From Lactarius indigo (taxonomy: Eukaryota > Basidiomycota > Agaricomycetes > Russulales > Russulaceae), in the NCBI GenBank assembly GCA_025766275.1, contig JAFKAC010000012.1, forward strand, positions 1,116,001 to 1,180,000: a DNA stretch of 64,000 bases, read 5' to 3'. The notes below the pieces were generated by a model. It saw nothing but the letters and a program-made list of their open reading frames with translations. It did not search any database and was not told the origin of the DNA. This document shows, piece by piece, positions 12,348 to 23,871 of this stretch. Position numbers and translations under genes: made by a program. Positions within the stretch are counted from its first letter, which is position 1. Every line of letters begins with the position of its first letter.

Positions 12348-13089
12348 ATGTCTCTCAGAGCGGCCACTAGTACCGTCAGAGTTGTGTTAGTTCCACCTCG
12401 ACGAATCAATTCGGGACTTTCACTTTCCGCGGCGCGAGTTGGGAAGTATTCTACTGTGGCAAGCAACAAAATTCCAGTGAGGATCGTCGAAGTAGGCCCT
12501 CGGAATGGACTTCAAAACGAGAGGACGATTATCCCCCACAAGTCAAAATCGGACTCATTAACCGGCTCGGCCATGCAGGTTCGACGGTCATCGAAGTCGG
12601 GAGCTTTGTCAGTCCAAAGTGGGTGCCGCAGGTGTGTGCGTTTCCATCCGGTACTCCCTCGTGCACTTATGTCGTGCAGATGGCTGGCACGGCCGAGATA
12701 GTAACCTCCATGGAGAAACTCCCTGGCGTCACATACCAAGTGCTCGTGCCAAATGAGAAGGGCTTGGAAAACGTCGTCAGTTTTCTCGCTGCCCATCCCA
12801 GCAAGCCCCCAATCGACGAGATTGCCGTGTTTACTGCCGCTACAGACGCGTTGCGCGCCAACACGAACGTCACGGTAGCCGAATCACTGAAGCGCATTGC
12901 GCATGTTGTCCGGGGTGCTCTTGACAAGGGCATTAGAGTACGTGGGTATGTCAGCGTGGTGATTGCGTGCCCGTACAGTGGCAAGGCGGACTATGACAAG
13001 GTGCGGGATATGACGAAGGAGCTACTCGACATGGGATGCTATGAAGTGAGTTTGGGCGATACCACCGGAATGGGCAACCCAACGAGTGT
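12348..13089 (+). pseudogene. Hydroxymethylglutaryl-CoA lyase, decayed and truncated copy A
   Basis: Duplicate of the lyase at 16,561. It keeps the mitochondrial presequence region (MSLRAATSTVRVVLVPPRR) and most of the barrel (VTYQVLVPNEKGLENVV, VIACPYSGKADYDKVRD, EVSLGDTTGMGNPTSV). It is dead on three counts visible in the sequence. The conserved GPRDGLQNE reads GPRNGLQNE, losing the metal/catalytic Asp. One base is missing near 12,530, shifting the frame relative to copy B. The gene stops at 13,089, where Hikeshi sequence begins, removing the HDTFGMG and GGCPYSPGATGN blocks needed for metal and substrate binding. Confidence 0.9.
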
Positions 13090-13260
13090 TGATGGATTCG
13101 GCCGCGGGAAGCCCCAATGCGGCTTTGGTTTCGTCAATCTGCTGGAGATTTGTTTGTAGGAACCTGCCCACTACACAGCAACCAAACATTGCTTCAGACT
13201 CGGATTTGGAAGAGTTCACCGTTCGCCGTTCACACGACGTTCCAAAAAACGTACATTCAT
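13088..13260 (-). pseudogene. Hikeshi first-exon fragment fused to the truncated lyase
   Basis: The minus strand reads [18 protein letters not shown] and [11 protein letters not shown], matching exon 1 of the intact Hikeshi gene (start equivalent at 13,188), and then ends abruptly in lyase sequence. No later Hikeshi exons are present. On the plus strand the lyase frame runs into this fragment and terminates at 13,159, giving a hypothetical chimeric tail. This marks the duplication breakpoint. Confidence 0.9.
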
Positions 13261-13462
13261 TCACGCGTTCACGGGCCGTGTTGACCTACTACTGGTCTAG
13301 CAGTACAGTAATGGGCAATCGTATTGGCCTCTTGTATTAACTCACCACCAACATGTCCATATCCCGCCGAAGCCCGTGTCCGAGTCACCGCAACGTAATT
13401 TAACAATCACCGCATGATATCAAACGAACGGGCCCGGGATAAACGTGGTCCGGTCACAAACA

Positions 13463-13472
13463 TTATATAAAT
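13463..13472 (+). promoter_or_regulatory. Putative TATA box of hydrolase copy B
   Basis: ttatataaat, identical in sequence and spacing to the element at 8,751, lies 33 bases before the ATG at 13,505. Confidence 0.5.
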
Positions 13473-13504
13473 CCTTGAACATACTGTAAACGCTTACCAA
13501 AGTG

Positions 13505-14876
13505 ATGTGTTCTCTGAAATCCCAAGCTTACGTCTTCGATGCTAGACCACATTACCCGTTACTCGTCCCGGTGAAGCGTTATTGGGTTCCCGAATTCGAG
13601 TCGACTGATCCCGACGCCATTACCTTGATCCTCGCCCATGCTCTAAGTTTTACTAAAGAGCACTGGGAGCCACTCTTGGAGGACTTGTACGGTCAATTGG
13701 CAATCATCTCGAGGAACAGCTCGTCCATACCGAAAATCCGTGACGTATGGGCCATCGACTGTCCAAATCATGGTGAAGGCGCCGTGTTGAACGAGGGGAC
13801 CTTGTTGGATGGATACACTCCGATCTGTAGGTGTCTGTGCAGGGCTTTTTTGCCATACTCGACCTAATTGTGGAGACTCACCCAGTTTCGTGGGAGGAAT
13901 ATGCAAGAGCAGTACATTTGGTTTTGAATGGTCTAGGCAAAGGTATAAATGTCGACTTCAAATCTCGCAACCTAGTTGGGGTGGGCCACTCTATGGGGGC
14001 GTCGGCAATGTCAGTTTCTCGCCGGTTCTTTCTTCATGATTTACTGTTGATCCACTTTTCACCGCTGCAGTGTTCTAACCAGGACGATGTACCCGTTTGT
14101 CTCGTGGTCGACAGCGATCCTCGTTGAGCCAATGATTGTTCATCCCGATAATTTTACTGGAGGGAATAAATTTCTGCTTAAAGGCGCCCTCAAGCGTAAT
14201 GACGTGTGGCCTAGTCGAGAGGAAGCTCACAAACTGTTACGGGAACGCTCCCTCAAATCATGGGATCCTCGTGTCGTTAACATATTCGTCGTAAGTATTT
14301 ATTTCTACACCTGATTCTCTGTGCTTAAATTGGGGCAGAAATATGGTCTACGAGAACTCCCCACGTTGACACATCCCGACAAGACACAAGGAGTTACTCT
14401 TAGCTGTACGAAAGCTCAGGAATTCGTAAGTCACTGCTTCCTGCGCCATGTAGGATGTTCGCGTTGATACCCATTCTATGTAGGCTACATATGGCGAAAA
14501 CGTTGGGCGTCTCAAAGCGCAAAGATTCCTGGCGACTTTCTGCAAGGATGTCCCCACGCACGTCGTCTTCGGGGAAATCGCTGATATAAAGTGCGCATTT
14601 ACCTGTTTCGATTTGCGAGTTCGTCGCCGCTGATAGATTTTGCGGCGCTTTCTTTAGTCCAGCTAGGAACCGCGAATTTGTGAAGCAAGTTTCTAGTGAC
14701 GGCTTACGGACGACGTCCTTTGTCAGGAACGCGGGGCATCTGGTTAGTCTCCCGATAACGAACCTTCACTTTTCTGAGTACGTCCCCAATAGGCCGTGCA
14801 GCATAACCCGGCAGGTGTGGCCAATGCCATCTTGAATGTGTTGCAAGGTATGCGGGTTGTCACGTCTAAGTTGTGA
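13505..14876 (+). CDS. Alpha/beta hydrolase, copy B
   Basis: Near-identical paralogue of the hydrolase at 8,793, with the same exon pattern and an intact frame. Distinguishing features are the elbow GVGHSMGASAM (Met to Ala one residue after the elbow Gly), GGNKFLLKGALKR in place of GGLRSLHKGALKR, and a C-terminus AVQHNPAGVANAILNVLQG where copy A reads AVCQNPAGV. The presumed catalytic Ser and His are retained. First-intron donor is gtaggt where copy A has gtaagt. Small residues after the elbow are usual in this fold, so copy B may be closer to the ancestral form. Substrate unknown. Confidence 0.8.
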
Positions 14877-16560
14877 CAAGTACTGTACTTGGATAACTGC
14901 GACACGAGTACTGTAGCTAGGCGAGGAATGCAATACGTATAGCATTATCAAATAAATCGATGCGTGTGTTATGGAACAGGTGTGAATTCTGGGCTCAGAG
15001 AGGAGGGGAGTATGTTGTGTGGTGATAGATCAGCGCTCAGCAGCCAAGGTCCTTGACAGGATAAGAAACGAAACGAAATAGAGATGGCCGACGAGAGATT
15101 GAGGAATGAGACTGACACTGGGAATGAAACTTCACCGGCTTCACCGCCCAAGTAATATCTGGGTTTCAAGCGAACACGAAATTCGATCTTTCTACAGTTG
15201 TGCATGGTCACAGTTGGAGCACTTGTATCAACACCTATGTAGAGCTGCTATTTTTGATAATAAACCCGATAACAATAAGAGCTCACCGTGACATTATCCA
15301 TTACGACTCGACGACTGGTCAGCAAGGGCAAGGGTGTCGGTGTCTCTCCACCTGTGTCGTTCTCACCCACAAACTCCGTGTATAGCATGTATTACGAGTC
15401 GGTAACGGCGCTTCAGTTTCTGGACTCAATGCCTGTTAGACGTTGTTGTACAAACAAATAAGTCGCAGCAGCATATAGAATAATACCCTAGGTATGTGCC
15501 CAGAAAACCCGCGGCGTAGCTCTCTGTACGTGATTGAAGAGTGAGGCCTAGCGAGGTTTCAAGTAAAACTGTGACGTATCACCTGGTCAGCCTTTTTCTC
15601 GTCTGGTTGGAGAGTAAATCCCCTATGGTGTGATTCGAAGTGATGTAGTGTATTATCCAGAGAATGTGCGCCAAAATAGGATCTAGAAACAGTGATGCTC
15701 TTTCAGATGAATGGAGCTTACATTTGAGCGACGACGCCTTGGCATACTTTGATTCTTGCTTCGGTCATCAGATGAGACTGTTCCACGGCATTGACTGCTC
15801 CACAGTCAAATAGATCGATGCGATGCGTGAGCTTGTTCTGTTTATCGTTCTATGAGTTTGTTAGTCCCAATTTCCACCCTCGTAAAGCTGTCTGATCTTA
15901 TAGCCTTTGCGAGTGCCATGGATATTGAGAGGTGTCGACAGCCACAGTATCGCCCTGGGCCGAGGACGCTCATGTCGTGAATATCCCCTAGCCCGCGGCT
16001 GCTTGTGGTCGAACAAGTACTCATGAGGTAACACGATAGAGCCGAGGTGTCACAGTTGTACGCAGTGGGAGAATTACCGAAGCGCGAAGACGAAATTAGG
16101 ACCTAGAGAAGACCGGTAGCAAGTTCGGTAGTGGCAAAGATAGAAGGGCGAAGTTGTGCAAGTATCGACTAGTATTTGATTCGGGACCAACGAAACCCGG
16201 TTGTGCTGTTACCTGGAGACTGGTGATAGGTGGTGCGTCTCCTCGGAAGTTGCGGGTTAAGCGACCTGCCAGAGTATAACCGCTCAGAAAATGAGACGGA
16301 GAAATGCCCATCAACACAGGTCACTGACACGTTCCTGACATAGCGCAATTGCTAGCGGGGGTCACAGTTGCGTGAGGTGAACCAAGGACTGAACGGAGGA
16401 TCCTTCATAAGTAGTCTTGGTGCAGAACAAGCAAGCGGTAACGTCAGCTGAAGATCACGGTACTACACAGAGCTTGACCCAGCTCACATGACTATCCTGG
16501 TTGCGCTTATGGGCTCTCCACCTTCTCAAACACGTAATTGTCATCGCTATCCCGCTCGAC
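14877..16560. other. Spacer between hydrolase B and lyase B; no confident gene
   Basis: Equivalent of 10,171-12,347 with about 470 and 85 bases missing. It keeps the caagtactgtacttg inverted repeat after the hydrolase stop and the minus-strand MGISPSHFLSGYTLAG frame near 16,312. The last 250 bases before the lyase ATG are highly conserved with unit A and presumably hold the lyase promoter. Nothing else recognisable. Confidence 0.4.
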
Positions 16561-17723
16561 ATGTCTCTCAGAGCGGCCACTAGTACCGTCAGAGCCGTGT
16601 TAATTCCACCTCGACGAATCAATTCGAGACTTTCACTTTCTGTGGCGCGAGTTGGGAAGTATTCTACTGCGGCGAGCAACAAAATACCAGTGAGGATCGT
16701 CGAAGTAGGCCCTCGGGATGGACTTCAAAACGAGAAGACGATCATTCCCCCACAAGTCAAAGTCGGACTCATCAATCGCCTCGGCCATGCAGGTTCGACG
16801 GTCATCGAAGCTGGGAGTTTTGTCAGTCCAAAGTGGGTGCCGCAGGTGTGTGCGTGTCTATTCGGTACTTCCTCATACGCTTATACTGTGCAGATGGCTG
16901 GCACGGCCGAGATAGTAACCTCCATGGAGAAACTCCCTGGCGTCACTTACCAGGTACTCGTGCCAAATGAGAAGGGCTTGGAAAACGTCGTCAGCCTTCT
17001 CGCCGCCCATCCCGGCAAGCCCCCAATCGACGAGATTGCCGTGTTTACTGCCGCTACGGACGCGTTCTCGCGCGCCAACACGAACGTCACGGTAGCCGAA
17101 TCACTGAAGCGCATTGCGCATGTTGTCCGGGGTGCTCTTGACAAGGGCATTAGAGTACGTGGGTATGTTAGCGTGGTGATTGCGTGTCCGTACAGTGGCA
17201 AGGCAGACTACGACAAGGTGCGGGATGTGACGAAGGAGCTACTCGACATGGGATGCTATGAAGTGAGTTTGGGCGATACCACCGGAATGGGCAACCCAAC
17301 GAGTGTGAACGAGATGCTCAACGTGACACTCGGCGTGAATCCAGTCGAGAAACTGGCCGGTCACGTACGCAGCATTCTACCTTGCGCAATTCTCCTCCTT
17401 CTCACTATCTGCTCGCCTAGTTTCACGATACCTTTGGCATGGGAGTCGCCAACTCTATGACTGCACTCCACGCGGGTATTCGCACCCTGGACAGTTCTAT
17501 CGGTGGCCTTGGGGGTTGCCCATACTCTCCAGGGGCTACCGGAAACGTCGCTACAGAGGATATTCTGTACGCTTTGCAGGATTCTCCTTACTCTGCGCCT
17601 GGCGACCTTGAAGCTCTGGTGGATATAGGCTTCTGGATATCAGAAAGGTTAGGGCGTGACAATTCCAGTCGAGTAGGGAAGGCTGTTCGTGCACGTAGAG
17701 AGCAAAAGAGGAATGAAAAATGA
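16561..17723 (+). CDS. Hydroxymethylglutaryl-CoA lyase, mitochondrial (intact copy)
   Basis: Cleaves HMG-CoA to acetoacetate and acetyl-CoA in the last step of leucine breakdown. A basic, Ser/Arg-rich N-terminus (about residues 1-40) looks like a mitochondrial presequence. The TIM barrel has VRIVEVGPRDGLQNEKT (catalytic Arg and Asp), EAGSFVSPKWVPQ, then after an intron MAGTAEIV and VIACPYSGKADYDKVRD, EVSLGDTTGMGNP. After a second intron (about 17,367-17,419) come FHDTFGMGVANSM with its metal-binding His and the signature GGLGGCPYSPGATGNVATED with the flexible-loop Cys. Length is normal. It retains everything lost in copy A, so it should be the working gene. Confidence 0.94.
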
Positions 17724-17907
17724 TATTTTGTGACCTGTATTTCGGATTGCAGGAGTTGCTACAGGATATGAGCGGGCCGAGGAATAGCCAATCCTGGCAT
17801 TTTCCGATGATAATTTCTCTCCTCTCACAAAACGCGAGCGCCAACGCGCACTGAGTCGCTCGACTCAAATCGTATACACTGGCAGCAAACAAGAGTCACG
17901 CAGCGCT

Positions 17908-19892
17908 ATGCCAGACACATTTTTCTCCTCCAAAAAAACGCGGAAGCGGAAACGTGCACCTTTCAAGGACTCAGGTCCGTCCACCAGCAAAAAAATATTG
18001 CGAACGAGCAATGGTCGCGTATCGGCGAAGGGGAAAGGGAAGAACCACACGGCCGACGAGGACTTGCACTCTGGTGGAAGCGGGTCCGAAGCCTTGGATG
18101 ACATGGACCTAAGAGCGGACGAGGTTGACCCCAACGAAAGCGGGGAGGAAGACGCGGATGAGACACCGGCCGAGAAAAGGCTCCGCTTGGCAAAGCTGTA
18201 TCTCGAATCTATCAAAGAGGGCCTAGGTGCGGACTCTTCCCTGTCCTTACTGCACCGTGATTCTCATGTTGGTTCGTTGGCGTGCTTAGCTGATGGAGAG
18301 GTCGACGCCGCCGAAATCGACAAAGAGTTGATCTCTGCTCGCTTGAAGCAAGATGTCCTCGAGCACGCGGGAAAGCTACACTTGTACGTAGCCGATTCTG
18401 TGAGTACTATCGTGGCTTGGGATTGCGCCCACGGCGCCTCATCTTTTTTCAGTTCGACTTTGTACAACCTCCACCCACGCTTCGGACACGGGGGCACAGA
18501 TTTTCTGTCACCTCTGCCGTCGCTTCCAGTGACGCGCGCTTCCTATTCACGTCCGGAAAAGATGGATCTATCATCAAGTGGGATTTACATAGCGGCACCA
18601 AACTCGCTACCTTCCGCAAACTACGTCCTGGTGGCAAGGGCAAGGAGAAGGCGGCTGCCGAAACACCTGGGCATACCGACGCGGTGCTCGCCCTCGCTCT
18701 GAGCGACGACGGGAGATACCTTGCCAGTGCTGGAAAGGATCGCCGGTTGGGTGTATGGGACGTTGAGAAAGGCGAATGGGTTAGAGGCTTTGGCGGCCAC
18801 CGCGATATCATATCTGTACGTAACTCTTCCTTTCCACTGGCGCAGCACTTTTCATACATGAGGTACCCTACCCTTCAGGCTGTGGTGTTTCGGAAAGGCA
18901 CTCAACAACTATACACCGCCTCGTGCGATCGTACGATAAAATTGTTTGACTTGGCCGTGATGGGCTACGTGGAAACGCTATATGGCCACCAAGATTGCAT
19001 TCTCGACCTCGACGCTCTGCGCGGGGAAACGGCAGTGAGCGTCGGGGGGAGAGATAAAACTGTCCGCTTTTGGAAGATCGTTGACGAAACACAGCTCGTA
19101 TTTCGCGGAGGCGGACGGAGCTCTGCAAGAGAGCTGTTAGAAGGCGGGGGTCTAGCAGATTTCGAGGAAGAAGAGCGGGACAGCGGGAAGAGAGGGGGTC
19201 GGACGGAGATGAAATACGTCGAGGGCAGCCTGGACTGCGTTGCTATGATTGATGAGTCGACATTCCTCAGCGGTGGCGACAGCGGGTGAGTCCATATCGG
19301 ACAAATATCGGACAATGGCTCACGCCCTTCACATAGGTCGATATGCTTGTGGACGACCCAGAGAAAAAAACCCGTGTTTACGCAAGCTGTTGCCCATGGT
19401 TTGAGCGAAACAGTATCCGAAACGGAGGGCGTCATCCGTACGCCACGTTGGATCACAGCTCTGGGAACACTGCACTATTCAGACCTCTTTGCTTCTGGTG
19501 AGCGCGCTTTTGGACACGTACTAATGTGAACGCAAACCTTACCGCGGAGGCGTGTAGGGTCCTGGGACGGTCACATTCGGTTGTGGAAGGTCGATTCAAA
19601 AATGAAGTCCATTTCCGCCATAGGAAGTTTCCCCGTTCCGGGCGTCATCAACTCGCTGCAATTCGTATCACCGCGGAGAGGAGCGCTGGATGATGCCTCG
19701 TGGGCTCAGTCAGAACCTCGGGCTGATGCACCCCGTTTTGTGAACGGGGCATCTCCGGAGAAGTCGGGGTCAGTGCTGTTGGTGGTGGGAACCGGTCAAG
19801 AGATGCGACTAGGTCGATGGGTGACAGTGAAGGGGAATGGCGCACGCAATGGCGCGCTTGTGATGGCTTTGCATCCTCGGACGTCAACTTGA
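17908..19892 (+). CDS. RRP9: U3 snoRNP WD40 protein RRP9 (U3-55K)
   Basis: Nucleolar WD-repeat protein of the box C/D U3 snoRNP, needed for early 18S rRNA processing. The N-terminus is basic with likely nuclear signals (KKTRKRKRAPFK), followed by an acidic segment and the Rrp9-type block TPAEKRLRLAKLYLESIKE. WD repeats follow: RFLFTSGKDGSIIKWDLHSG, DDGRYLASAGKDRRLGVWD, QLYTASCDRTIKLFDLAV, VSVGGRDKTVRFWKIVDETQ, TFLSGGDSG|SICLWTTQRKKP, SWDGHIRLWKVD and LLVVGTGQEMRLGRW. The gene has four or five introns. VRFWKIVDETQLVFRG is highly typical of the family. Complete. Confidence 0.94.
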
Positions 19893-20024
19893 TCTACTAC
19901 AACGTTGTATTTTCCGTATCGCATCTTATCTATCCACCACGGGCATCGCCTTCATCGTTGACCGAGATGTGCTTGCCCGCTTAGCCCTAACTCTGACTAC
20001 GTATTCAAAGTGCCACTACCCACG

Positions 20025-21706
20025 ATGTTTTTTCGCGGTATAACCGGGCGGCTCTCCGTGCCAGTACCCCGTGGCTTTACGAAAACCTACCTCTCCCACA
20101 TACAACTCAGTCGCAGCCACGGGAAAACCATGCATACGCTCACTGTCGACGCCCTGAACCCCGCTTTCCTCAACGTCCAGTATGCCGTGCGTGGTGAGCT
20201 GGCCATTAGGGCCGAGGAGTACCGCGTACAGCTCAAGACGGCGGGAGACAATCACGGCTTGCCATTCAACAGGGTCATCTCGTCGAACATAGGGAACCCG
20301 CAGCAGACTGGGCTTGATCAGCCCCCGATCACATTCGTCCGACAAGTGGGTAGTCTTTAACGCTCGATGTGCTGGCCCTCACCACATCTGATCGATGTGT
20401 GGCACAGGTAGCGGCGTTGATGGAATGGCCTGCACTTGCTGAGCTGGCAAAAGATGTCTTCCCTGCAGATGTCATCGCCCGTGCCAAGGAACTCCAGGCT
20501 GAGATTGGTTCCGTTGGGGCTTACTCTCACAGTCAGGGTGTCCCGCTCATCCGGCAAAATGTCGCCAACTTTATCCAAGGTTGGTCCCCTCATCTTTCAC
20601 GATGATGCCGTGATCTTTCCCTCTACCACCCCCAACTTGACTGACTGACCCACCCAGAGCGCGATGGGTATCCCTCCAATCCGAACCACATTTTCCTGAC
20701 CGCCGGCGCATCCGCGGGCGTGACGTTACTCATCTCGATGCTTATCTCCAACCCTCGCTCTGGGATCCTCATCCCAATCCCGCAGTACCCGCTATATACG
20801 GCAACCCTCGCAAGCAACTCCGGCGTGGGAATACCGTACCACCTCGACGAGGACGCCGAATGGGCGACGTCCGCGCCGGACATCGAGGCCGCGATCGAGG
20901 CCGCGGTTCGGGAGGGCATCACGCCCAAGGCGCTCGTCGTCATCAACCCAGGCAACCCGACCGGTGCGCTGCTGGACGAGGCGACGATGCAGAACGTCGT
21001 GCGACTCTGCGAGCGATACGGCCTCGTGCTCCTCGCGGACGAGGTCTACCAGACGAACCTGCACTCGCGCAGCACGCACCCCTTCACGTCCTTCAAGAAG
21101 GTCGTGCGCTCGCTCGGCTCGTCCTTGCCCCTCGTATCCTTCCACTCCATCTCCAAGGGCGTCATGGGCGAGTGCGGTCGCCGCGGCGGATACTTTGAAT
21201 GCACGAACATCAGCGAAGATATCATCGCGCTCATATACAAGCTCGTCTCCGTCTTGCTCTGCCCCCCGCTCAGCGGCCAGATCGGCGTCGACTGCATGGT
21301 CCGCTCCCCGCGTCCGGGAGACGCGAGCTATGCGCTCTGGAAACAGGAGACCGACGCGACGCATGCAGCGCTCGCGCAGCGCACCAAGACGATGTCTGCG
21401 CGACTCAACGAGCTCCCCGGCGTGTCCTGCGTCGATTCACCCGGCGCACTCTACCTGTACCCACGGATACGGCTGCCCGATGCCGCGATCGAGGCGGCTC
21501 GCCAGGCGGGTAAGGAACCCGATACGTTCTACGCGCTCGGTTTGCTGGAGGACACCGGTATCTGCGTCATTCCCGGAAGCGGATTTGGGCAAAAAGAGGG
21601 GCAGTATCACTATCGCCTTACGTGCCTTTGTCCCGGTGTGGATGAGTACGTTGGGGCATTGGAGCGCTTCCACCGCAAGTTTATCGAGCGCTATGGGAAT
21701 ATATAA
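20025..21706 (+). CDS. Alanine aminotransferase (PLP-dependent, class I/II)
   Basis: Interconverts alanine/2-oxoglutarate and pyruvate/glutamate. The first ATG gives a basic, Ser-rich N-terminus of about 40 residues that may be a mitochondrial presequence; MHTLTVDALNPAFLNVQYAV at about 20,130 could be an alternative cytosolic start. Family blocks are VISSNIGNPQQTG, GAYSHSQGVPLIRQNVANFI, FLTAGASAGV, VVINPGNPTGALLD, LLADEVYQTN and SFHSISKGVMGECGRRGGYF, the last carrying the PLP lysine (SxSKG). The final long exon (from about 20,660) is much more G+C-rich with C/G-ending codons than its neighbours, suggesting high expression. Two introns near 20,345 and 20,578. Complete. Confidence 0.93.
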
Positions 21707-21966
21707 ATAGACGGAATTTCATGGATGTACCAATACTCTTCTTCACACTTCTAGGACTGAGACAGCTGCTTATAGAAAACTATGATGCAAGTGCCGCTAT
21801 TACGCCCACTCGCACCCATTTAAGTTACGTTGTTGAACCCTAAATGCATGTATTATGTGTGAAAACTACTACGTGGTAATCGTACAACTGCCTATAGTGC
21901 GTACATGCCCCAGAATTGCAAGCAACACACGTGAACAAGAATGATGATCAAGCAGTAATGATATGA

Positions 21967-23871
21967 TCAAAATAACATAGATATAGGGTCGGCATAAGAA
22001 TTGTCATAAGTATCCGACGATGACTGCGCAAGGTCCGGAGCAGACGAATGGAAAGACAAGGCGTAAGATGGACCTGCGCCATCACCCACCAGAGGCGAAG
22101 TGATGTCCGAAGCCATCCGGCGGACACGTGTTAAAGAAGGGAGGAATGACCCCGCCCCACCACCACTTGTGTCCTCTATTGAGTTTGGATAGAGACTGGA
22201 GAGGTCACTTGCGACGGATGACGTCGATGATGCTCTACTCCTCGGAGGAGGGACAGTCAACATGGGAATACTGGAGGGAATACAACAGGCGCGATCTTCA
22301 GGAAAGGAGTCTGAGAGTAGATCGGATTGATCCCCTCCCGGTTCATGATCATCGCAGCGGCGTTGACAGCGTACGCAATAATTGCCGATCCGCATCCGTT
22401 GGTCGCCAACGCAAATGCACTGAGATGTCGGTTCGTGGAAGACGTCGGGTAGACTTTCGAGGGTGATGGGCATAGGTTCGACGATACGGGGGAGGTCGAA
22501 CATAGGATAATGGACCGTGTCCCCTTTGGAAACGTCTTCGAAGGGAGACGAAGGGGGAATCATCGGAATGCTCTCGATCCACTCTTCTAACGGCTCAAAC
22601 TGGTGCGTTATCCGCCCATCTTGGGGAGTGGTCGGAGGTGTCGGAGCGGGATGAGGAGTAGCGTCGGAAATACGCAAGCAGCCGTTACAGGAACCAGGAT
22701 TAGGACAGTCTTCACGACTTGACCAGGCGATCGGTCCTCTGTGTTGTAAGCAAGTCGGACAGGCACACGTTTCCCCACAGGTACAGAAGCCCCGGTATCC
22801 GGCTGGGTACTCCGGGGAATCCAACCCATCTCGTAACTCCGGAAAAGAAGGCGGATAAGTCTTCTGGGGAATTGAATGCCCCGAGCTGTCACTGGACCAC
22901 GCCATCAAATCGGACGACCGATGTGTTGCCAGACAATTCTCGGCAAAACCGTCAGTATGGCTGTCTTCGGAAGAATAATGGTGTTCCTCGTAAGCACGAC
23001 CATAAGGGCTGAAAAACGCGGATCCGTGGGAGAAGCGGTGGTTGTGAGGATGAGCAAGGTCACTACAAGACTGTTGTAGCGTCGGGCGGGGGAGAACAGG
23101 GCGCAGTGCGTGTATGCTGACGGGAACGGAAGCGCTCGTGGCGCTCGTCGGAGAGACAGGTGGAAAGGCCCCGAGGTCCCTCGTTTTAGGGCGACCAGGT
23201 TTCTTGGCCGTAGGGCAGTGACAATCTACGCCATCCTTACACCGGCAAACACGGGCTGACGAGTAATGGATCAATCTCGAGGAATGCAGATAAGGAAGAA
23301 TCACTGAGCGGCACCAACCTGCAGGCTCCATAGAGGGAGGGGGATCGAGCGCGTGTGGGACGACCGACGCCCCGAGGACCGGAGGCAATCCATCGGGAAA
23401 CGCGGCGCTCGCTAAAACCCTCGCTAAATTGCCTGGGTGAGAGGCAAAATCCCTTACGGGTTACAATTCCTGTGATATCGATGTCTAATAGACAGGCTCA
23501 CCTTTCTTACGAGTAGGAGCGGACTCTTTATCTGGCGGGTGGTCTTTGGCTTCGCACATGCACTTGACGTGGACTTGCTTTGTCTTGCGGAGTTCACGAC
23601 AGTGCTCGCATTGGGTGATGGGACGGCCCTTCTTCTTAATCTCAAAGAGGGGGCGGTCGGTGTGTTTGCAGGCAGAGGAGCGATGGCCTTTGATACATGC
23701 TTCGCTAAGAATGGATATGAGTGAAAGGGGTGGGGGAAGTAGGGGAGCGAAACGAGGACATACCAGGCGTATTTTTTATCGCTGATGAGAACCTAGAAAA
23801 AGGAAGAGAGTAAGGACAAGCGAAGTCGGGTGACTGGGACGGGGGGGGAGGGGGGAAAGAAAACCGACCAT
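21967..23871 (-). CDS. Copper-fist DNA-binding transcription factor
   Basis: Zinc/copper-dependent regulator like Ace1, Mac1 or Cuf1. Spliced small exons give VLISDKKYA|CEACIKGHRSSACKHTDRPL then FEIKKKGRPITQCEHCRELR: the Cx2Cx8CxH zinc module and the KGRP minor-groove hook of the copper-fist domain. The 473-residue C-terminal exon is Ser/Pro-rich and holds Cys clusters CRCKDGVDCHCP and CTCGETCACPTC, plausible copper-sensing sites, plus CNGC and CICVGDQRM. The first coding exon seems to be the ATG alone (23,869-23,871), with the intron donor directly after it. Target genes cannot be inferred here. Confidence 0.87.

Larger units (their letters stand above)
8027..13089 (+). repeat. Segmental duplication, unit A (Hikeshi 5' end - hydrolase - HMG-CoA lyase)
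   Basis: Left copy of a tandem duplication. It runs from within Hikeshi (8,027), through the complete hydrolase gene, to the middle of an HMG-CoA lyase gene (13,089). The right copy starts immediately at 13,088 and ends at the equivalent lyase position, 17,306. The lengths differ (5,063 versus 4,219 bases), mainly because unit A carries extra blocks at about 8,252-8,610, 10,620-11,085 and 11,615-11,700. Coding parts look more than 90% identical by eye. Confidence 0.9.
13088..17306 (+). repeat. Segmental duplication, unit B
   Basis: Right copy of the tandem duplication, equivalent to 8,027-13,089. It begins with the Hikeshi fragment, contains hydrolase copy B with its TATA element, and runs into the intact lyase gene, where homology with unit A ends at 17,306 (the tail of the lyase exists only here). 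Two bases (gt) are shared at the junction, consistent with end-joining or template switching rather than recombination between long repeats. Confidence 0.9.

Noticed and set aside
20792..21364. Long minus-strand and other-frame reading frames inside the alanine aminotransferase exon
   Set aside because: They mirror a G+C-rich, strongly biased coding exon; the plus-strand aminotransferase explains the region.
23836..23856. G-run near the copper-fist start as a G-quadruplex
   Set aside because: It is the polypyrimidine part of the first intron on the coding strand; no spaced G-tract pattern.
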